Positions 8,843 to 17,864 of a DNA stretch of 64,000 bases are shown here, one piece after another (the stretch's first letter is position 1; every line of letters begins with the position of its first letter). This DNA is from Pollutibacter soli (lineage in GTDB: Bacteria; Bacteroidota; Bacteroidia; Chitinophagales; Chitinophagaceae). Both the position numbers and the translations under genes were made by a program. The stretch covers positions 372,001-436,000 of the forward strand of contig JARJHS010000004.1 in the NCBI GenBank assembly GCA_029269725.1. The letters are read 5' to 3'. The notes under the pieces were generated by a model. The model made no database searches and was not told where the DNA came from. It saw nothing but the letters and a program-made list of their open reading frames with translations.

Positions 8843-9852
8843 TAAAATTTCGGGCATCTCGTTTTCCTGTCCGTCCTGTCCGGCGGTACCCGCACATAGA
8901 TTAAAGAAACTTCCATTCCGCCACGACTATTGGAAGCTGTTTTCAGTGAAGATGTATTAAAGTCGTATGATACCCCAAGACGAAGTCCGCTGAACTCCAG
9001 TCCGAAATAAGGAATGATTGCGTCGTTGAACCTGTACCACAGACCTCCATACAGTTCTACAGGACTATCCTCGTCGTTTTTTACATTCTGCGAAACTGCT
9101 CCACCTAATACAGTTTCAGTTGCCCCGGCCTGGCGTTGATGGATGAAACTTCCGTGTACTGTTGTCCATTTTGCAACCGGAATGAATCCGCCACCATGAA
9201 TCGTTAGTCTTGGATTGAGAACAAAATTTCCGCCCTGGAACGATTCTTTGGGGCGATTAATATGATAAACAGAAGCACCGATGTAAAAGCTGTTATAACT
9301 GTTAGTCGTACCCGAATACATGATACCTGTATTCAGATCAAAATAATTGATACCCACCTGGCTGTTATTGAATACTTCTGAGGTAACACCGGTGAATCCG
9401 AGCGAAGTCAACTCATCTTCAAAATCAGCACGTGTAATATCAAGCCTTTTACTCGCATAGGTTCCCTGGAAACCAACAGTGATCTGGTGATAACCATTTT
9501 CATCGAGACCTTTATGATATGCAGTTGAAAGAGAAACAAAATTGTTGTTGAGAATCTTATTACCGCTCTGATCATTCAATCCCATGACACCAACACCCCA
9601 GGTATCATTTTCCGGAATACGGTTAACAAGAATGGGCATATCAAATGACACAGTAGCTGTTGTGAAGGCATTATTTATTGTTGGCCATTGATTGCGATAG
9701 TTACCGGCAAGCCTGAAATTACCATCGATCCTTCCCGTTAGTGCAGGATTCAAGGTAAGTGGCGAAGCAAAAAACTGAGAGAAATGCGGATCCTGGGCCC
9801 GAAGAGTTGAAACGAGCAGCACCATTACCACACATATTAGGATTGATTTCAT
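8842..9852 (-). CDS. PorP/SprF family type IX secretion system membrane protein
   Basis: 336 residues from the ATG at 9852; an upstream TTG at 9930 would run into upp and place 26 residues before the signal peptide. The signal peptide (MKSILICVVMVLLVSTLRAQ) is followed by DPHFSQFFASPLTLNPALTG, the family hallmark, and then alternating outer-membrane beta-barrel sequence ending near LGVSYDF. PorP/SprF proteins are 14-16 stranded barrels that partner T9SS or gliding components. This copy is next to upp, away from other T9SS machinery, and far from the four T9SS cargo genes at 45-58 kb. Confidence 0.9.
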   Translation of the reverse strand: MKSILICVVMVLLVSTLRAQDPHFSQFFASPLTLNPALTGRIDGNFRLAGNYRNQWPTINNAFTTATVSFDMPILVNRIPENDTWGVGVMGLNDQSGNKILNNNFVSLSTAYHKGLDENGYHQITVGFQGTYASKRLDITRADFEDELTSLGFTGVTSEVFNNSQVGINYFDLNTGIMYSGTTNSYNSFYIGASVYHINRPKESFQGGNFVLNPRLTIHGGGFIPVAKWTTVHGSFIHQRQAGATETVLGGAVSQNVKNDEDSPVELYGGLWYRFNDAIIPYFGLEFSGLRLGVSYDFNTSSLKTASNSRGGMEVSLIYVRVPPDRTDRKTRCPKF

Positions 9853-9889
9853 CTGGTGTTGATTAGCAAACAAAGTACAAAAATTAATC

Positions 9890-10540
9890 TCAGGATTGTA
9901 ATTTTTCACCGTACGCAAGATCACCTGCATCGCCCAGACCGGGAACTATATAGCCTTTTGCTGTAATCTCATCATCGATATCACCGCACCAGATCGTCAC
10001 ATGCGGCTCCTCTCTTTTGACATATTCGATCCCGACGGAACAGGCAATGGCCGAAACCACATGAATTTCTTTGGCTATGCCTTCATCTTTGAGGAAATGG
10101 ATGGTTTTAACAAGTGAAGCACCGGTAGCCAGCATGGGATCACAAACGATCAGGATCCTGTTTTCCAGCGTCGGACAGGAAATATATTCAAGACTGATAT
10201 CAAAACTACCGTCGCGGTGGTGTTTCCGGTAAGCCGAAATAAAAGCATTATCGGCCTTATCAAAATAATGCAACATACCCTGGTGTAACGGCAAACCTGC
10301 TCTCAGGATTGTTGCCAGTACCGGTTGTTCTTTTAAAACTTTACAAACTGAAGTACCCAGCGGGGTCAGAATTTCTTTATCCTCCCAGGGCAGATTTCTG
10401 CTGATTTCATAAGCCATCACTTCACCTATCCGTTCCAGGTTACGCCTGAAACGCATCCTGTCAGACTGAACGTTTACGTCTCTTAATTCACTGATCCAAT
10501 TGGTTAACAGGGAATGTTTCTCGCTGAGATTGATGACCAT
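9890..10540 (-). CDS. upp: Uracil phosphoribosyltransferase
   Basis: 216 residues. It makes UMP from uracil and PRPP in pyrimidine salvage. The PRPP-binding loop VCDPMLATGAS and the uracil-binding C-terminus YIVPGLGDAGDLAYGE are both intact, and TILRAGLPL is present in the middle. It has an ATG start at 10540. It is divergent from anmK across 131 bp and co-directional with the PorP/SprF-like gene 37 bp downstream, with no evident functional link. Confidence 0.95.
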   Translation of the reverse strand: MVINLSEKHSLLTNWISELRDVNVQSDRMRFRRNLERIGEVMAYEISRNLPWEDKEILTPLGTSVCKVLKEQPVLATILRAGLPLHQGMLHYFDKADNAFISAYRKHHRDGSFDISLEYISCPTLENRILIVCDPMLATGASLVKTIHFLKDEGIAKEIHVVSAIACSVGIEYVKREEPHVTIWCGDIDDEITAKGYIVPGLGDAGDLAYGEKLQS

Positions 10541-10671
10541 ACAAAAGTTCTAATTTCGGCCGGTAAACCCGCAAAACAAATCTAATTCGTTTGCAGGGTA
10601 TATCCTATGGATTTATAAAAAACTTAGGATTAGAACACTGGCTGAATCAGTAAATATTAAATCAGGACTAT

Positions 10672-11772
10672 ATGTTGTATCGGGTGATTGGTATGATGAG
10701 CGGAAGTTCACTGGACGGAATGGACCTTGTTTTCGCCGAATTGCAGGAAACCGGCGGTAAATGGACTTATGAAATTAAAAAAAGTTCCTGCTACCCTTAT
10801 TCTCCGGAATGGAAAGAACGACTTTCCAACGCTATTCATCTTGATGCCATGAATTACGTGCTGTTGCATGCAGATTATGGCCATTACATCGGAAAACAGA
10901 TTAATGCGTTCATTAGCGAACATCAAATTGATTACCAGGTAGGCTTGATCGCTTCACATGGACACACGACATTTCATCAGCCGCCGCGTATGACCGGTCA
11001 ATTGGGTGAAGGAGCTGCGATTGCAGCCGAAACCGGGCTACCCGTGGTCTGCGATCTTCGTGCGTTGGATCTGGCATTTGGAGGTCAGGGAGCACCGATT
11101 GTTCCATTAGGTGAAAAAATGCTACTGGGTCAATATGCATTCTTTCTGAACCTCGGGGGAATAGCAAATATTTCCTGTCGGACTTCTGAAAGCTATATTG
11201 CATTTGACATTTGCCCGGCGAATCGAGTACTCAATTTACTTATTGCTGAAACCGGCCAGGAATATGATGCAGAAGGCAGGATGGCTTCTGCAGGAAATGT
11301 AAGCCAGGAACTTCTTGAAAAACTGAATGATTACGCCTATTACCGGAAAGCCTACCCGAAATCATTGGCAAATACATTCGGTACCGATGAAATCTTTCCC
11401 CTGATCAAGTCTTTTGATTTGAATTTAAACGATGCGTTGCGTACATATGTTGAACACATTGCTATTCAGATTAAAAATTCAGTTAAACAAATCGCCTATG
11501 AAATACCGGAAAATCAACATATAGAAATGCTTGTTACCGGCGGTGGAGTGTTTAATAACTTTTTGCTTGAACGAATTGCAGAAACCCTCGCACCAATCGG
11601 TATTAATGTGAAAGTTGCGGAACCTGAACTGGCGATGTACAAAGAAGCACTGATAATGGCTTTTCTGGGAGTACTCCGTTGGCGTGAAGAAGTTACGGTA
11701 TTACCTTCTGTAACCGGGGCTCGTAAGGCGAGTATTGGTGGCGCTCTCTGGATGGGGTATAATGAAGATTGA
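10672..11772 (+). CDS. anmK: Anhydro-N-acetylmuramic acid kinase
   Basis: 366 residues, typical length. It phosphorylates and opens 1,6-anhydroMurNAc to MurNAc-6-phosphate during cell-wall recycling. Motifs: GMMSGSSLDGMD at the N-terminus (phosphate loop), GGQGAPIVPLGE with the catalytic Asp region just before it, FLNLGGIANIS, FDICPANRVLN and VTGGGVFNNFLLERI (adenosine site). Recycling partners (murQ, nagZ, ampG) are not in the window. The ATP-grasp gene follows on the same strand after about 100 bp. Confidence 0.95.
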   Translation: MLYRVIGMMSGSSLDGMDLVFAELQETGGKWTYEIKKSSCYPYSPEWKERLSNAIHLDAMNYVLLHADYGHYIGKQINAFISEHQIDYQVGLIASHGHTTFHQPPRMTGQLGEGAAIAAETGLPVVCDLRALDLAFGGQGAPIVPLGEKMLLGQYAFFLNLGGIANISCRTSESYIAFDICPANRVLNLLIAETGQEYDAEGRMASAGNVSQELLEKLNDYAYYRKAYPKSLANTFGTDEIFPLIKSFDLNLNDALRTYVEHIAIQIKNSVKQIAYEIPENQHIEMLVTGGGVFNNFLLERIAETLAPIGINVKVAEPELAMYKEALIMAFLGVLRWREEVTVLPSVTGARKASIGGALWMGYNED

Positions 11773-11875
11773 TTTTAGATAAAAAATATCTCGAAATTCG
11801 CATAACCCGTATCTTATTAATATTTTGACGGGATGCTGTTCAGGCGTTAGTCAACGTTTAAAAAATCCTGCTGCC

Positions 11876-13402
11876 ATGGTCAATAAAATGACAAAATCAA
11901 TACCAGGTTCCGAAGAAGAGAGAGCTCGGTTTAAGGAAATACAATCGGAATTGAAACATCAGTTTGAAGTTGCATTTCCTGATTACGGCGCTCCTAAAAC
12001 GGTGGTGATTATTCCCAGTCTTACACTTGACCAGGAAATCCTCGCGAAAGTGAAGGGACATTTCTATTACGAAGAAAGGATGCTGTGTCACCTGATGTTG
12101 CTGCGGATGCCACGTACACACGTTGTGTTTGTAACGAGCGTACCGATTGATCCCGTCATTGTCGATTATTATCTTCACCTGTTACCAGGAATTACCGGTC
12201 TGCATGCAAGGGCAAGACTCACTCTTTTGAGTTGTTATGATTCTTCTGCAAAATCGCTTACGGAAAAAATATTGGAAAGGCCTCTTCTTATCAACAGAAT
12301 AAAAGAATCGATTCCAGTAGGACATGCTGCGCATATTTCTTCTTTTATTGTTACAGGTCACGAACGTACGCTTGCTGTGCAATTGGGAATTCCCGTTTTC
12401 GGGTGTGATCCTGATTTGTATTACTGGGGCACAAAAAGTAAAGCCCGCGAATTGTTCAGGATGTGTGGGTTAAATATGCCTGATGGTTTTGAAAATTTAT
12501 ATAGCACTGAGGAAGTAATCGATTCACTTGTCAAACTAAAAGAACGAAATCCAGCATTGCGAAAAGCTGTTATAAAGATGAACGATGGATTCAGTGGAGA
12601 AGGCAATGCAATTTTCAGTTTTAAGGATGCACCGGAAACAGGATTGCGGGATTGGGTGGAGGCGCACCTCGCGGAAAACTCAGCCGTTGTTGCTGCAGGT
12701 ATGTATTTCAATCAATTCATGGAGAAATTTGTGCAGATGGGTGGAATTGTGGAGGCATTTGTTGATGGAGATATCAAAACATCACCTTCTGTTCAATGCA
12801 GAATAAATCCTGTAGGGGTGCCGGATGTTTCCAGTACGCACGATCAATTGCTTGGTGGAGAATCAGGTCAGGTTTTTCTGGGTGCTTCATTTCCTGCGAA
12901 TGATGAATACAATCTCGAGATCGGCGCTATCGGAAAAAGGGTCGCCGATTTTCTCCACGATAAAGGCGTATTAGGCCGCTTCTCTGTTGATTTCCTTTCT
13001 GTGAAAGAAAATGACAAATGGACGCACTACGCAATTGAAATCAATCTGCGCAAAGGTGGTACAACACATCCTTACCTGATGCTTCAGTTCCTGACCGATG
13101 GCAATTATAATCCTGACACGGGAGCTTACCTCACTGCAGGTGGACAGACAAGATATTATTTTGCGACGGACAACCTCTATGGCGAAAGCAATCATGGGCT
13201 AGCGCCTATGGATCTGGTTGATCTGGCCATCTGCAACGGACTTCACTACAATGCTTCGTCACAGGAGGGTGTTACATTTCACTTAATTGGCGCGCTTTCC
13301 CAATTCGGAAAACTTGGCGTAGTCTGTATCGGCAAGGATCGTGAAACCTGTGAGAAATTATATCAAAGAGTGGTGAAGGTGCTTGCGGAAGTGGGAACAT
13401 AG
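11876..13402 (+). CDS. PGM1-like ATP-grasp ligase (pheganomycin peptide ligase-related)
   Basis: 508 residues from the ATG at 11876. A second ATG is at 11888, and the frame is open back to a TTG at 11825. The central region looks ATP-grasp-like: KAVIKMNDGFSGEGNAIF for ATP binding, GIVEAFVDGD, and EINLRKGGTTHPY for metal ligation. The C-terminus resembles the domain found after the ATP-grasp in PGM1, the ligase that adds peptides in pheganomycin. Bacteroidota homologues are stand-alone genes of unknown substrate. No peptide precursor gene or other biosynthetic partner is visible next to it. The fold call is fairly firm; the reaction is unknown. Confidence 0.75.
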   Translation: MVNKMTKSIPGSEEERARFKEIQSELKHQFEVAFPDYGAPKTVVIIPSLTLDQEILAKVKGHFYYEERMLCHLMLLRMPRTHVVFVTSVPIDPVIVDYYLHLLPGITGLHARARLTLLSCYDSSAKSLTEKILERPLLINRIKESIPVGHAAHISSFIVTGHERTLAVQLGIPVFGCDPDLYYWGTKSKARELFRMCGLNMPDGFENLYSTEEVIDSLVKLKERNPALRKAVIKMNDGFSGEGNAIFSFKDAPETGLRDWVEAHLAENSAVVAAGMYFNQFMEKFVQMGGIVEAFVDGDIKTSPSVQCRINPVGVPDVSSTHDQLLGGESGQVFLGASFPANDEYNLEIGAIGKRVADFLHDKGVLGRFSVDFLSVKENDKWTHYAIEINLRKGGTTHPYLMLQFLTDGNYNPDTGAYLTAGGQTRYYFATDNLYGESNHGLAPMDLVDLAICNGLHYNASSQEGVTFHLIGALSQFGKLGVVCIGKDRETCEKLYQRVVKVLAEVGT

Positions 13403-13485
13403 GCAGCATATCGGCACAGTGAGCAAGCCAGGATTCTTTTGCAAATCCGAATTGTCGACATCCTTTATTCAAAAACTTTTATTCT

Positions 13486-13526
13486 CGCAATTGCAGAGAC
13501 AAGGCATGCTTGTCTTTGCAATTGCG
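13486..13526. repeat. REP-like palindrome (18-bp stem, GCATG loop)
   Basis: Left arm CGCAATTGCAGAGACAAG (13486-13503), loop GCATG, right arm CTTGTCTTTGCAATTGCG (13509-13526). The arms pair over 18 bp with a single G-T position. It lies in the convergent gap between the ATP-grasp gene and the TIM-barrel gene and has no T-tract, so it looks like a dispersed palindrome rather than a simple terminator. Confidence 0.7.
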
Positions 13527-13613
13527 AACCCGGATAAACAACGTCTATAAGTTACTTCACGGTTTTTAACGAAGTCTGATAATTCTCCTCTCCTCTTGAT
13601 TCCTCTCCGGTAA

Positions 13614-13650
13614 TAAAAAAAGACTACCCGTTACAGATAGTCTTTTTAAA
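13614..13650. terminator. Bidirectional intrinsic terminator
   Basis: A ten-bp perfect stem, AAAAAGACTA / TAGTCTTTTT, with the loop CCCGTTACAGAT. The A-run on one side and T-run on the other serve both strands. It is 39 bp past the stop of the minus-strand TIM-barrel gene and can also end transcription of the ATP-grasp gene. Confidence 0.75.
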
Positions 13651-13688
13651 CAAAATTATTAATTAAACATCTTTCAATTCGGCCTTTC

Positions 13689-14594
13689 CTAGTATCCCCA
13701 TTTCTTCATAATCGCCAGATCTTCCCTGATGCTGTCGAGGGGCTGTTTGCCCTGGTAAGCTTCCTGCTCGATGATGAAATGTTTTGTACCCCATTTTCTT
13801 CCGAGATCGATTACCTCTTTTACCGGCACAATACCAGTACCTAATATGGTTGATTCATATTTCTCATTACCACCAGCTGCCAGCACTTCATCTTTTACGT
13901 GCATGGAAACAAATCTTCCCGGATATTTCTGCATGATATCAAGCGCCTTTGCTCCGCCATTAATCATGTTACCAATATCCAGCTGCTGAATAACCAGTTT
14001 TGGATCTGTTTCTTTCAGTATCATATCAAATAAGTTAGTGTCTCCCATTTTTTGAGTGAACTCGAAATCGTGGTTGTGATAACCGAATCTCATTCCTGAT
14101 TTCTGACAGAGCTCACCACTTTTATTGAACACAACCATGAATCTCTTTACATCATCAACCGTTTTGCGGTTATCAGGCGGAAGAGAAGGACTGATTACAA
14201 AAGTCTGACCCAGGATGGCCGCATCTTCTACAGTATACTTCCATAGATCAGTGAATTCATTTTTTGATGCATCCCAATGACGGTTACCCAGAACCGTATG
14301 TCCGCTCGGCATTTTCAGACCAAGATCATCCAGGATTTTCCTGAATTCTTTTGCAGGATATCCGTAAAACTTACGGTCATTATAACTCGCATGTTCTACA
14401 TGTTTATATCCCATCGCAGCCACCTGTTTAAGTGTACCTAATGGATCAGCTTTCATCTGATCTCTAACGGAATATAACTGTACGCCTGTTAATTCTCCTT
14501 CCGGAGGAAGACCAGCAAATATCTTATTGGAAATAATTGCTGCACCAGCAGTGAATGCTGTACTTTTTAAGAAAATTCTCCTGTTCATTGACAT
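13689..14594 (-). CDS. Tat-exported sugar phosphate isomerase/epimerase-like TIM-barrel protein
   Basis: 301 residues. The N-terminus NRRIFLKSTAFTAGAA is a twin-arginine signal. The mature part matches the AP-endonuclease-2/xylose-isomerase TIM-barrel superfamily: GVQLYSVRDQM, GYKHVEHASYNDRKFYGYPAKEF, MRFGYHNHDFEF, VIQQLDIGNMINGG, FVSMHVKDE and HFIIEQEAYQG, with metal ligands Glu, Asp, His and Glu in the expected order. Such exported proteins are common in Bacteroidota and probably act on a sugar or sugar acid in the periplasm; the substrate is unknown. A second in-frame ATG lies two codons in. Confidence 0.87.
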   Translation of the reverse strand: MSMNRRIFLKSTAFTAGAAIISNKIFAGLPPEGELTGVQLYSVRDQMKADPLGTLKQVAAMGYKHVEHASYNDRKFYGYPAKEFRKILDDLGLKMPSGHTVLGNRHWDASKNEFTDLWKYTVEDAAILGQTFVISPSLPPDNRKTVDDVKRFMVVFNKSGELCQKSGMRFGYHNHDFEFTQKMGDTNLFDMILKETDPKLVIQQLDIGNMINGGAKALDIMQKYPGRFVSMHVKDEVLAAGGNEKYESTILGTGIVPVKEVIDLGRKWGTKHFIIEQEAYQGKQPLDSIREDLAIMKKWGY

Positions 14595-14759
14595 ATGGCA
14601 GAGATTATTTATGGTTTAACTCTTTTGAAGCGATCAAGTTAGTGAAAAATCACAACCCTTTGTCCGGCCTTTATTATTTAAATTGATCATAACAAATCAT
14701 TTATAGCTATTTTTCTCCCCGATAAAGTATTTTTTCCTGTTCCTCGTCTTTAATAAGGA

Positions 14760-15329
14760 ATGGACAAGGAACTAATTCCGGAATGGTCAGCGAACGGGCA
14801 ATTTATGAAGCCTTTTAGTGAATATAGCCAGCGGCTGTACAATTTTATCCGAGGCAGGGTAGATACTGACGAAGATGCGGAAGATATTTTGCAGGATGTC
14901 TGGTATCAGTATATTACTACCGCCGCATCGAAAACGATCAATACCATCAGCGCATGGCTTTTTACAGTCGCACGGAACAAAATAACAGATAGCTATCGCC
15001 GCAAAAAACCAGATCTGATTGATGATATATTCCCGCAGGATGAAGAATCAGAAACGCCATTCAGAGACATTCTGTTTTCAAATAGTGATGATGCCGAAAC
15101 GCAATTATTGAAATCTTTATTCTGGGATGAATTGTGGAACGCGCTCGATGAACTTCCGGAAAATCAACGAAAAGCTTTTGTGGAAAACGAAATTGAAGGA
15201 TTCACCCTACAGGAAATTGCTGATGCTTCCCATGAGAACATCAAAACAATTATCAGCCGCAAAAGATATGCAGTGCAACACCTGCGTGAGCGGCTGCAGT
15301 ACCTGTATGATGATCTGTTAAACTATTAA
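14760..15329 (+). CDS. ECF-type RNA polymerase sigma factor
   Basis: 189 residues. Region 2 covers roughly residues 15-85 (YSQRLYNFIRGRVDTDEDAEDILQDVWYQYI and WLFTVARNKITDSYRRKK). Region 4 covers about 125-180 (LPENQRKAFVENEIEGFTLQEIADASHENIKTIISRKRYAVQHLRERL). It lacks region 3, as ECF factors do. The next gene, a small membrane protein, starts 4 bp after its stop and an Hsp20 gene follows, suggesting a stress-response unit. The membrane protein could act as its anti-sigma partner, but that is inference. Confidence 0.92.
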   Translation: MDKELIPEWSANGQFMKPFSEYSQRLYNFIRGRVDTDEDAEDILQDVWYQYITTAASKTINTISAWLFTVARNKITDSYRRKKPDLIDDIFPQDEESETPFRDILFSNSDDAETQLLKSLFWDELWNALDELPENQRKAFVENEIEGFTLQEIADASHENIKTIISRKRYAVQHLRERLQYLYDDLLNY

Positions 15330-15333
15330 ATTT

Positions 15334-15720
15334 ATGAGTATGGAAAATGAACGGCGAGAACCCAGTAGGTTTAAAATGAAGGCTCCATTTTTAATTATGA
15401 AAATAGCGTTCCTGTTTATCGGTGCACTTGTGGTGATGCTCTTATGGAACGCATTAATGCCGGATATTTTCAGTCTCAAAGAACTGAGTTATTGGCAATC
15501 TGTCGGATTACTTTTACTGGCCCGCATATTAACCGGGAATTTTTATAAGCCAGGAGGCCCACGCATGGCGCATCGTGGTTTCGGCCCTCCGCGGCATCTT
15601 TTTGAAAAATGGAAAACCATGACTCCGGAAGAGCGTGATCGCTTCAAAGAAGAATGGAGAAAACGTTGCGCCGGTGGAAAGAGATTTAGAAAAAGCGATG
15701 AAACTTCGGATTTAAAGTAA
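15334..15720 (+). CDS. Small membrane protein in a sigma factor/Hsp20 group (unknown)
   Basis: 128 residues. A basic N-terminus is followed by two hydrophobic segments, about residues 18-42 and 50-68. The soluble tail has FEKWKTMTPEERDRFKEEWRKRC, an amphipathic and strongly charged helix. It starts 4 bp after the ECF sigma stop, so the two are very likely co-transcribed. Position and topology fit a possible anti-sigma or membrane sensor, but no known anti-sigma domain is recognisable. The Hsp20 gene follows about 90 bp downstream. Confidence 0.75.
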   Translation: MSMENERREPSRFKMKAPFLIMKIAFLFIGALVVMLLWNALMPDIFSLKELSYWQSVGLLLLARILTGNFYKPGGPRMAHRGFGPPRHLFEKWKTMTPEERDRFKEEWRKRCAGGKRFRKSDETSDLK

Positions 15721-15809
15721 AATCACCGGGTATCCCGTCTGTATAATTGTTAGCCTGCGATGATCAAATATTCCGCAAGGCATTTTTAAAACAATTTAAA
15801 TCAGAAACT

Positions 15810-16217
15810 ATGTTTGGAGGATCTAAACATGCGGCTTATGGCCGTTCGTATCATCATGCCCGCAACTTCGGCGGATGGGGCAGAAGGCCCAAGTACAATG
15901 TTCCGGTAAACATTGCAGACAAGGATACTTTTTATGAAGTATCAGTTTATGCAACGGGGTTTGAGAAAGAAAATATCAAACTCAAAATCTCAGGTAATGA
16001 ACTTTACATCAACGGTACAAGACATGTTGATGAAACAGAAATTCCCACTTTTGTGAAACAGGAATTTCCGGTTCGTGTTTTTGAGAGAGTTATCAGTCTC
16101 GGAGATGGCATCGACATCGAAGCGATCACAGCAAGACAGGAGAATAATATCCTGTACATCAGCTTACCAAAGAATGCAGCAGCCCGAAATGACGGCCGCG
16201 AAATCCAGGTAAACTGA
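15810..16217 (+). CDS. Small heat shock protein, Hsp20/alpha-crystallin family
   Basis: 135 residues from the ATG at 15810; the TTG at 15747 would add 21 residues that do not look like the family. An alpha-crystallin domain spans about residues 25-125, with YEVSVYATGFEKENIKLKISG, ELYINGTR, FERVISLGDGID and ENNILYISLPK. It is an ATP-independent holdase that keeps unfolded proteins soluble. It sits third in the group with the ECF sigma factor and the membrane protein, and converges on the sulfatase with 7 bp between stops. Confidence 0.9.
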   Translation: MFGGSKHAAYGRSYHHARNFGGWGRRPKYNVPVNIADKDTFYEVSVYATGFEKENIKLKISGNELYINGTRHVDETEIPTFVKQEFPVRVFERVISLGDGIDIEAITARQENNILYISLPKNAAARNDGREIQVN

Positions 16218-16224
16218 AATCAGC

Positions 16225-17769
16225 TTAGTAAATACCGTTGTATTTATTATCTGATCTTTTGATATCAATTTTACGCAGGGGGATTTGAGATCCCCCTGTT
16301 TTTTCTAGCCAGTTGAATATTGAATCGCGCATCGAATGAGCGATTTGCTGGTACTCCGGACTGCGTATCAGGTTATTCATTTCATAAGGATCTGCCCGGA
16401 GATCGTATAGCTCATTTATATCCCATACGCCGTGATTATAGATATATTTATACCGATCAGTTCTCGCAGCAAACAGGGTGGGAGTCTGAGGAAATGCATA
16501 CTCCCAGTAATATTCATAATAGGCAACATTTGTACTTTTACTTTTTACTCCTTTGAATGAAGGAAGAAATGATCTGCCCTGCATCTGCGGGGGAGCTGCA
16601 ATTCCAGCCATTTCCAGTATCGTTGGTGCTATATCTATATTCCGGACAAGGTCATTTACCTCGCCCTTTATTTTTGTTAACGGTGGGGCATACACGAGAA
16701 GTGGAACACGCATAGATTCTTCATAGGCATGGCGCTTATCAATAAGGCCGTGCTCACCAAAACTGAACCCATTATCACCCATGTAAAATACGATTGTATT
16801 GTCCAGTAGCCCTGCAGATTCAAGATAATCCAGCACTTTTCCGACGCTGTCATCGACAGCAAGCAATGTCTCTAGATATCGTCTGTAGAAATCGATAAAG
16901 GATAATTCACCGTGATACAGGTAGTCAACACCATGCCAGCTATACCGTTGGTTCCATACCCAGGATGGGATATCCGGTTTGTTTATCTTCCAACCTTTCG
17001 TTTCAATTTCTTTGTTAGCGATCGTCTTTAAATCACCAAAATTATCTACATCACCTGCTGTCAGAAACATCGAGGGCGGTGGTTGAAATTGAAGATTTTT
17101 GTATTTGTCCCGGTGACGTGTGGCAGGTTGAAACATCGCATGTACTCCTTTATGCGATAAATAAAGAAAGAACGGTTGAGCTGACTTTCTTTGCTTCAGC
17201 CAGTCAATTGATAGGTTCGTTAGCAGGTCCGTCGTGTATGTACTATCGGTATAGGGTACCTGTTTCCCGTTGATATTCATTACCGGATTATAGTATTCTC
17301 CCTGGCCTTTGAAACTGGCCCAGTAATTAAAGCCTTTCCGGGGCTTGTCCGTTTCTTCTCCCATATGCCACTTGCCCAAAAACGCAGTCTGGTATCCTGC
17401 CTTTTGAAGATACTCGGGAAAGAATCTTAAGTTTTCCGGAACCGGCGCCTGGTTATCAACTACCCGGTGCCGGTGTGCATATTGTCCGCTTAATATGCTC
17501 GCACGGCTTGGCGAACACAGGGCCGTCGTCACTACTGCGTTTTTGAAATAAATCCCTTCTTTCGCCATCCTGTCCATGTTTTGAGTTTCAAGCCCTGGAA
17601 ATGCACCAGTAAATCCCATGGCATCATACCGATGGTCATCCGCAAGGATAAAAACAATATTGGGCCTTTTTTTTTCAGCCCTGGCAGAGGTTTGCGAACC
17701 AGCAGAAAGGGATGATAGAATCAGGATAAAGGCAAAACTTATATTTAATGCTAATCCGGAAAAGGCCAT
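16225..17769 (-). CDS. Exported sulfatase (formylglycine-dependent arylsulfatase family)
   Basis: 514 residues. A hydrophobic N-terminal signal spans roughly residues 5-28. Metal-binding DD is at 44-45 (ILADDHRYD). C85 in CSPSRASILSGQ is the cysteine that is converted to formylglycine in active type I sulfatases. YMGDNGFSFGEHG carries the second metal site. All key residues are intact. Such enzymes remove sulfate from polysaccharides or other sulfate esters in the periplasm. No SusC/SusD pair or glycoside hydrolase is nearby, so the substrate is open. It is divergent from the exported methyltransferase gene. Confidence 0.93.
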   Translation of the reverse strand: MAFSGLALNISFAFILILSSLSAGSQTSARAEKKRPNIVFILADDHRYDAMGFTGAFPGLETQNMDRMAKEGIYFKNAVVTTALCSPSRASILSGQYAHRHRVVDNQAPVPENLRFFPEYLQKAGYQTAFLGKWHMGEETDKPRKGFNYWASFKGQGEYYNPVMNINGKQVPYTDSTYTTDLLTNLSIDWLKQRKSAQPFFLYLSHKGVHAMFQPATRHRDKYKNLQFQPPPSMFLTAGDVDNFGDLKTIANKEIETKGWKINKPDIPSWVWNQRYSWHGVDYLYHGELSFIDFYRRYLETLLAVDDSVGKVLDYLESAGLLDNTIVFYMGDNGFSFGEHGLIDKRHAYEESMRVPLLVYAPPLTKIKGEVNDLVRNIDIAPTILEMAGIAAPPQMQGRSFLPSFKGVKSKSTNVAYYEYYWEYAFPQTPTLFAARTDRYKYIYNHGVWDINELYDLRADPYEMNNLIRSPEYQQIAHSMRDSIFNWLEKTGGSQIPLRKIDIKRSDNKYNGIY

Positions 17770-17864
17770 TTGTCAATTTTTAACTTTGATCAGTTACTAA
17801 AAATAGTAAACTTAGTAAAGGAGGTTTTATTTATTCAAATCCCTTCTATACAAACTCAAATCCA

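Noticed and set aside
13588-13610. TCCTC-rich tract as a further heptad arm
   Set aside because: Its units recur every 5 and 10 bp rather than every 7, and no inverted partner was found in the gap.
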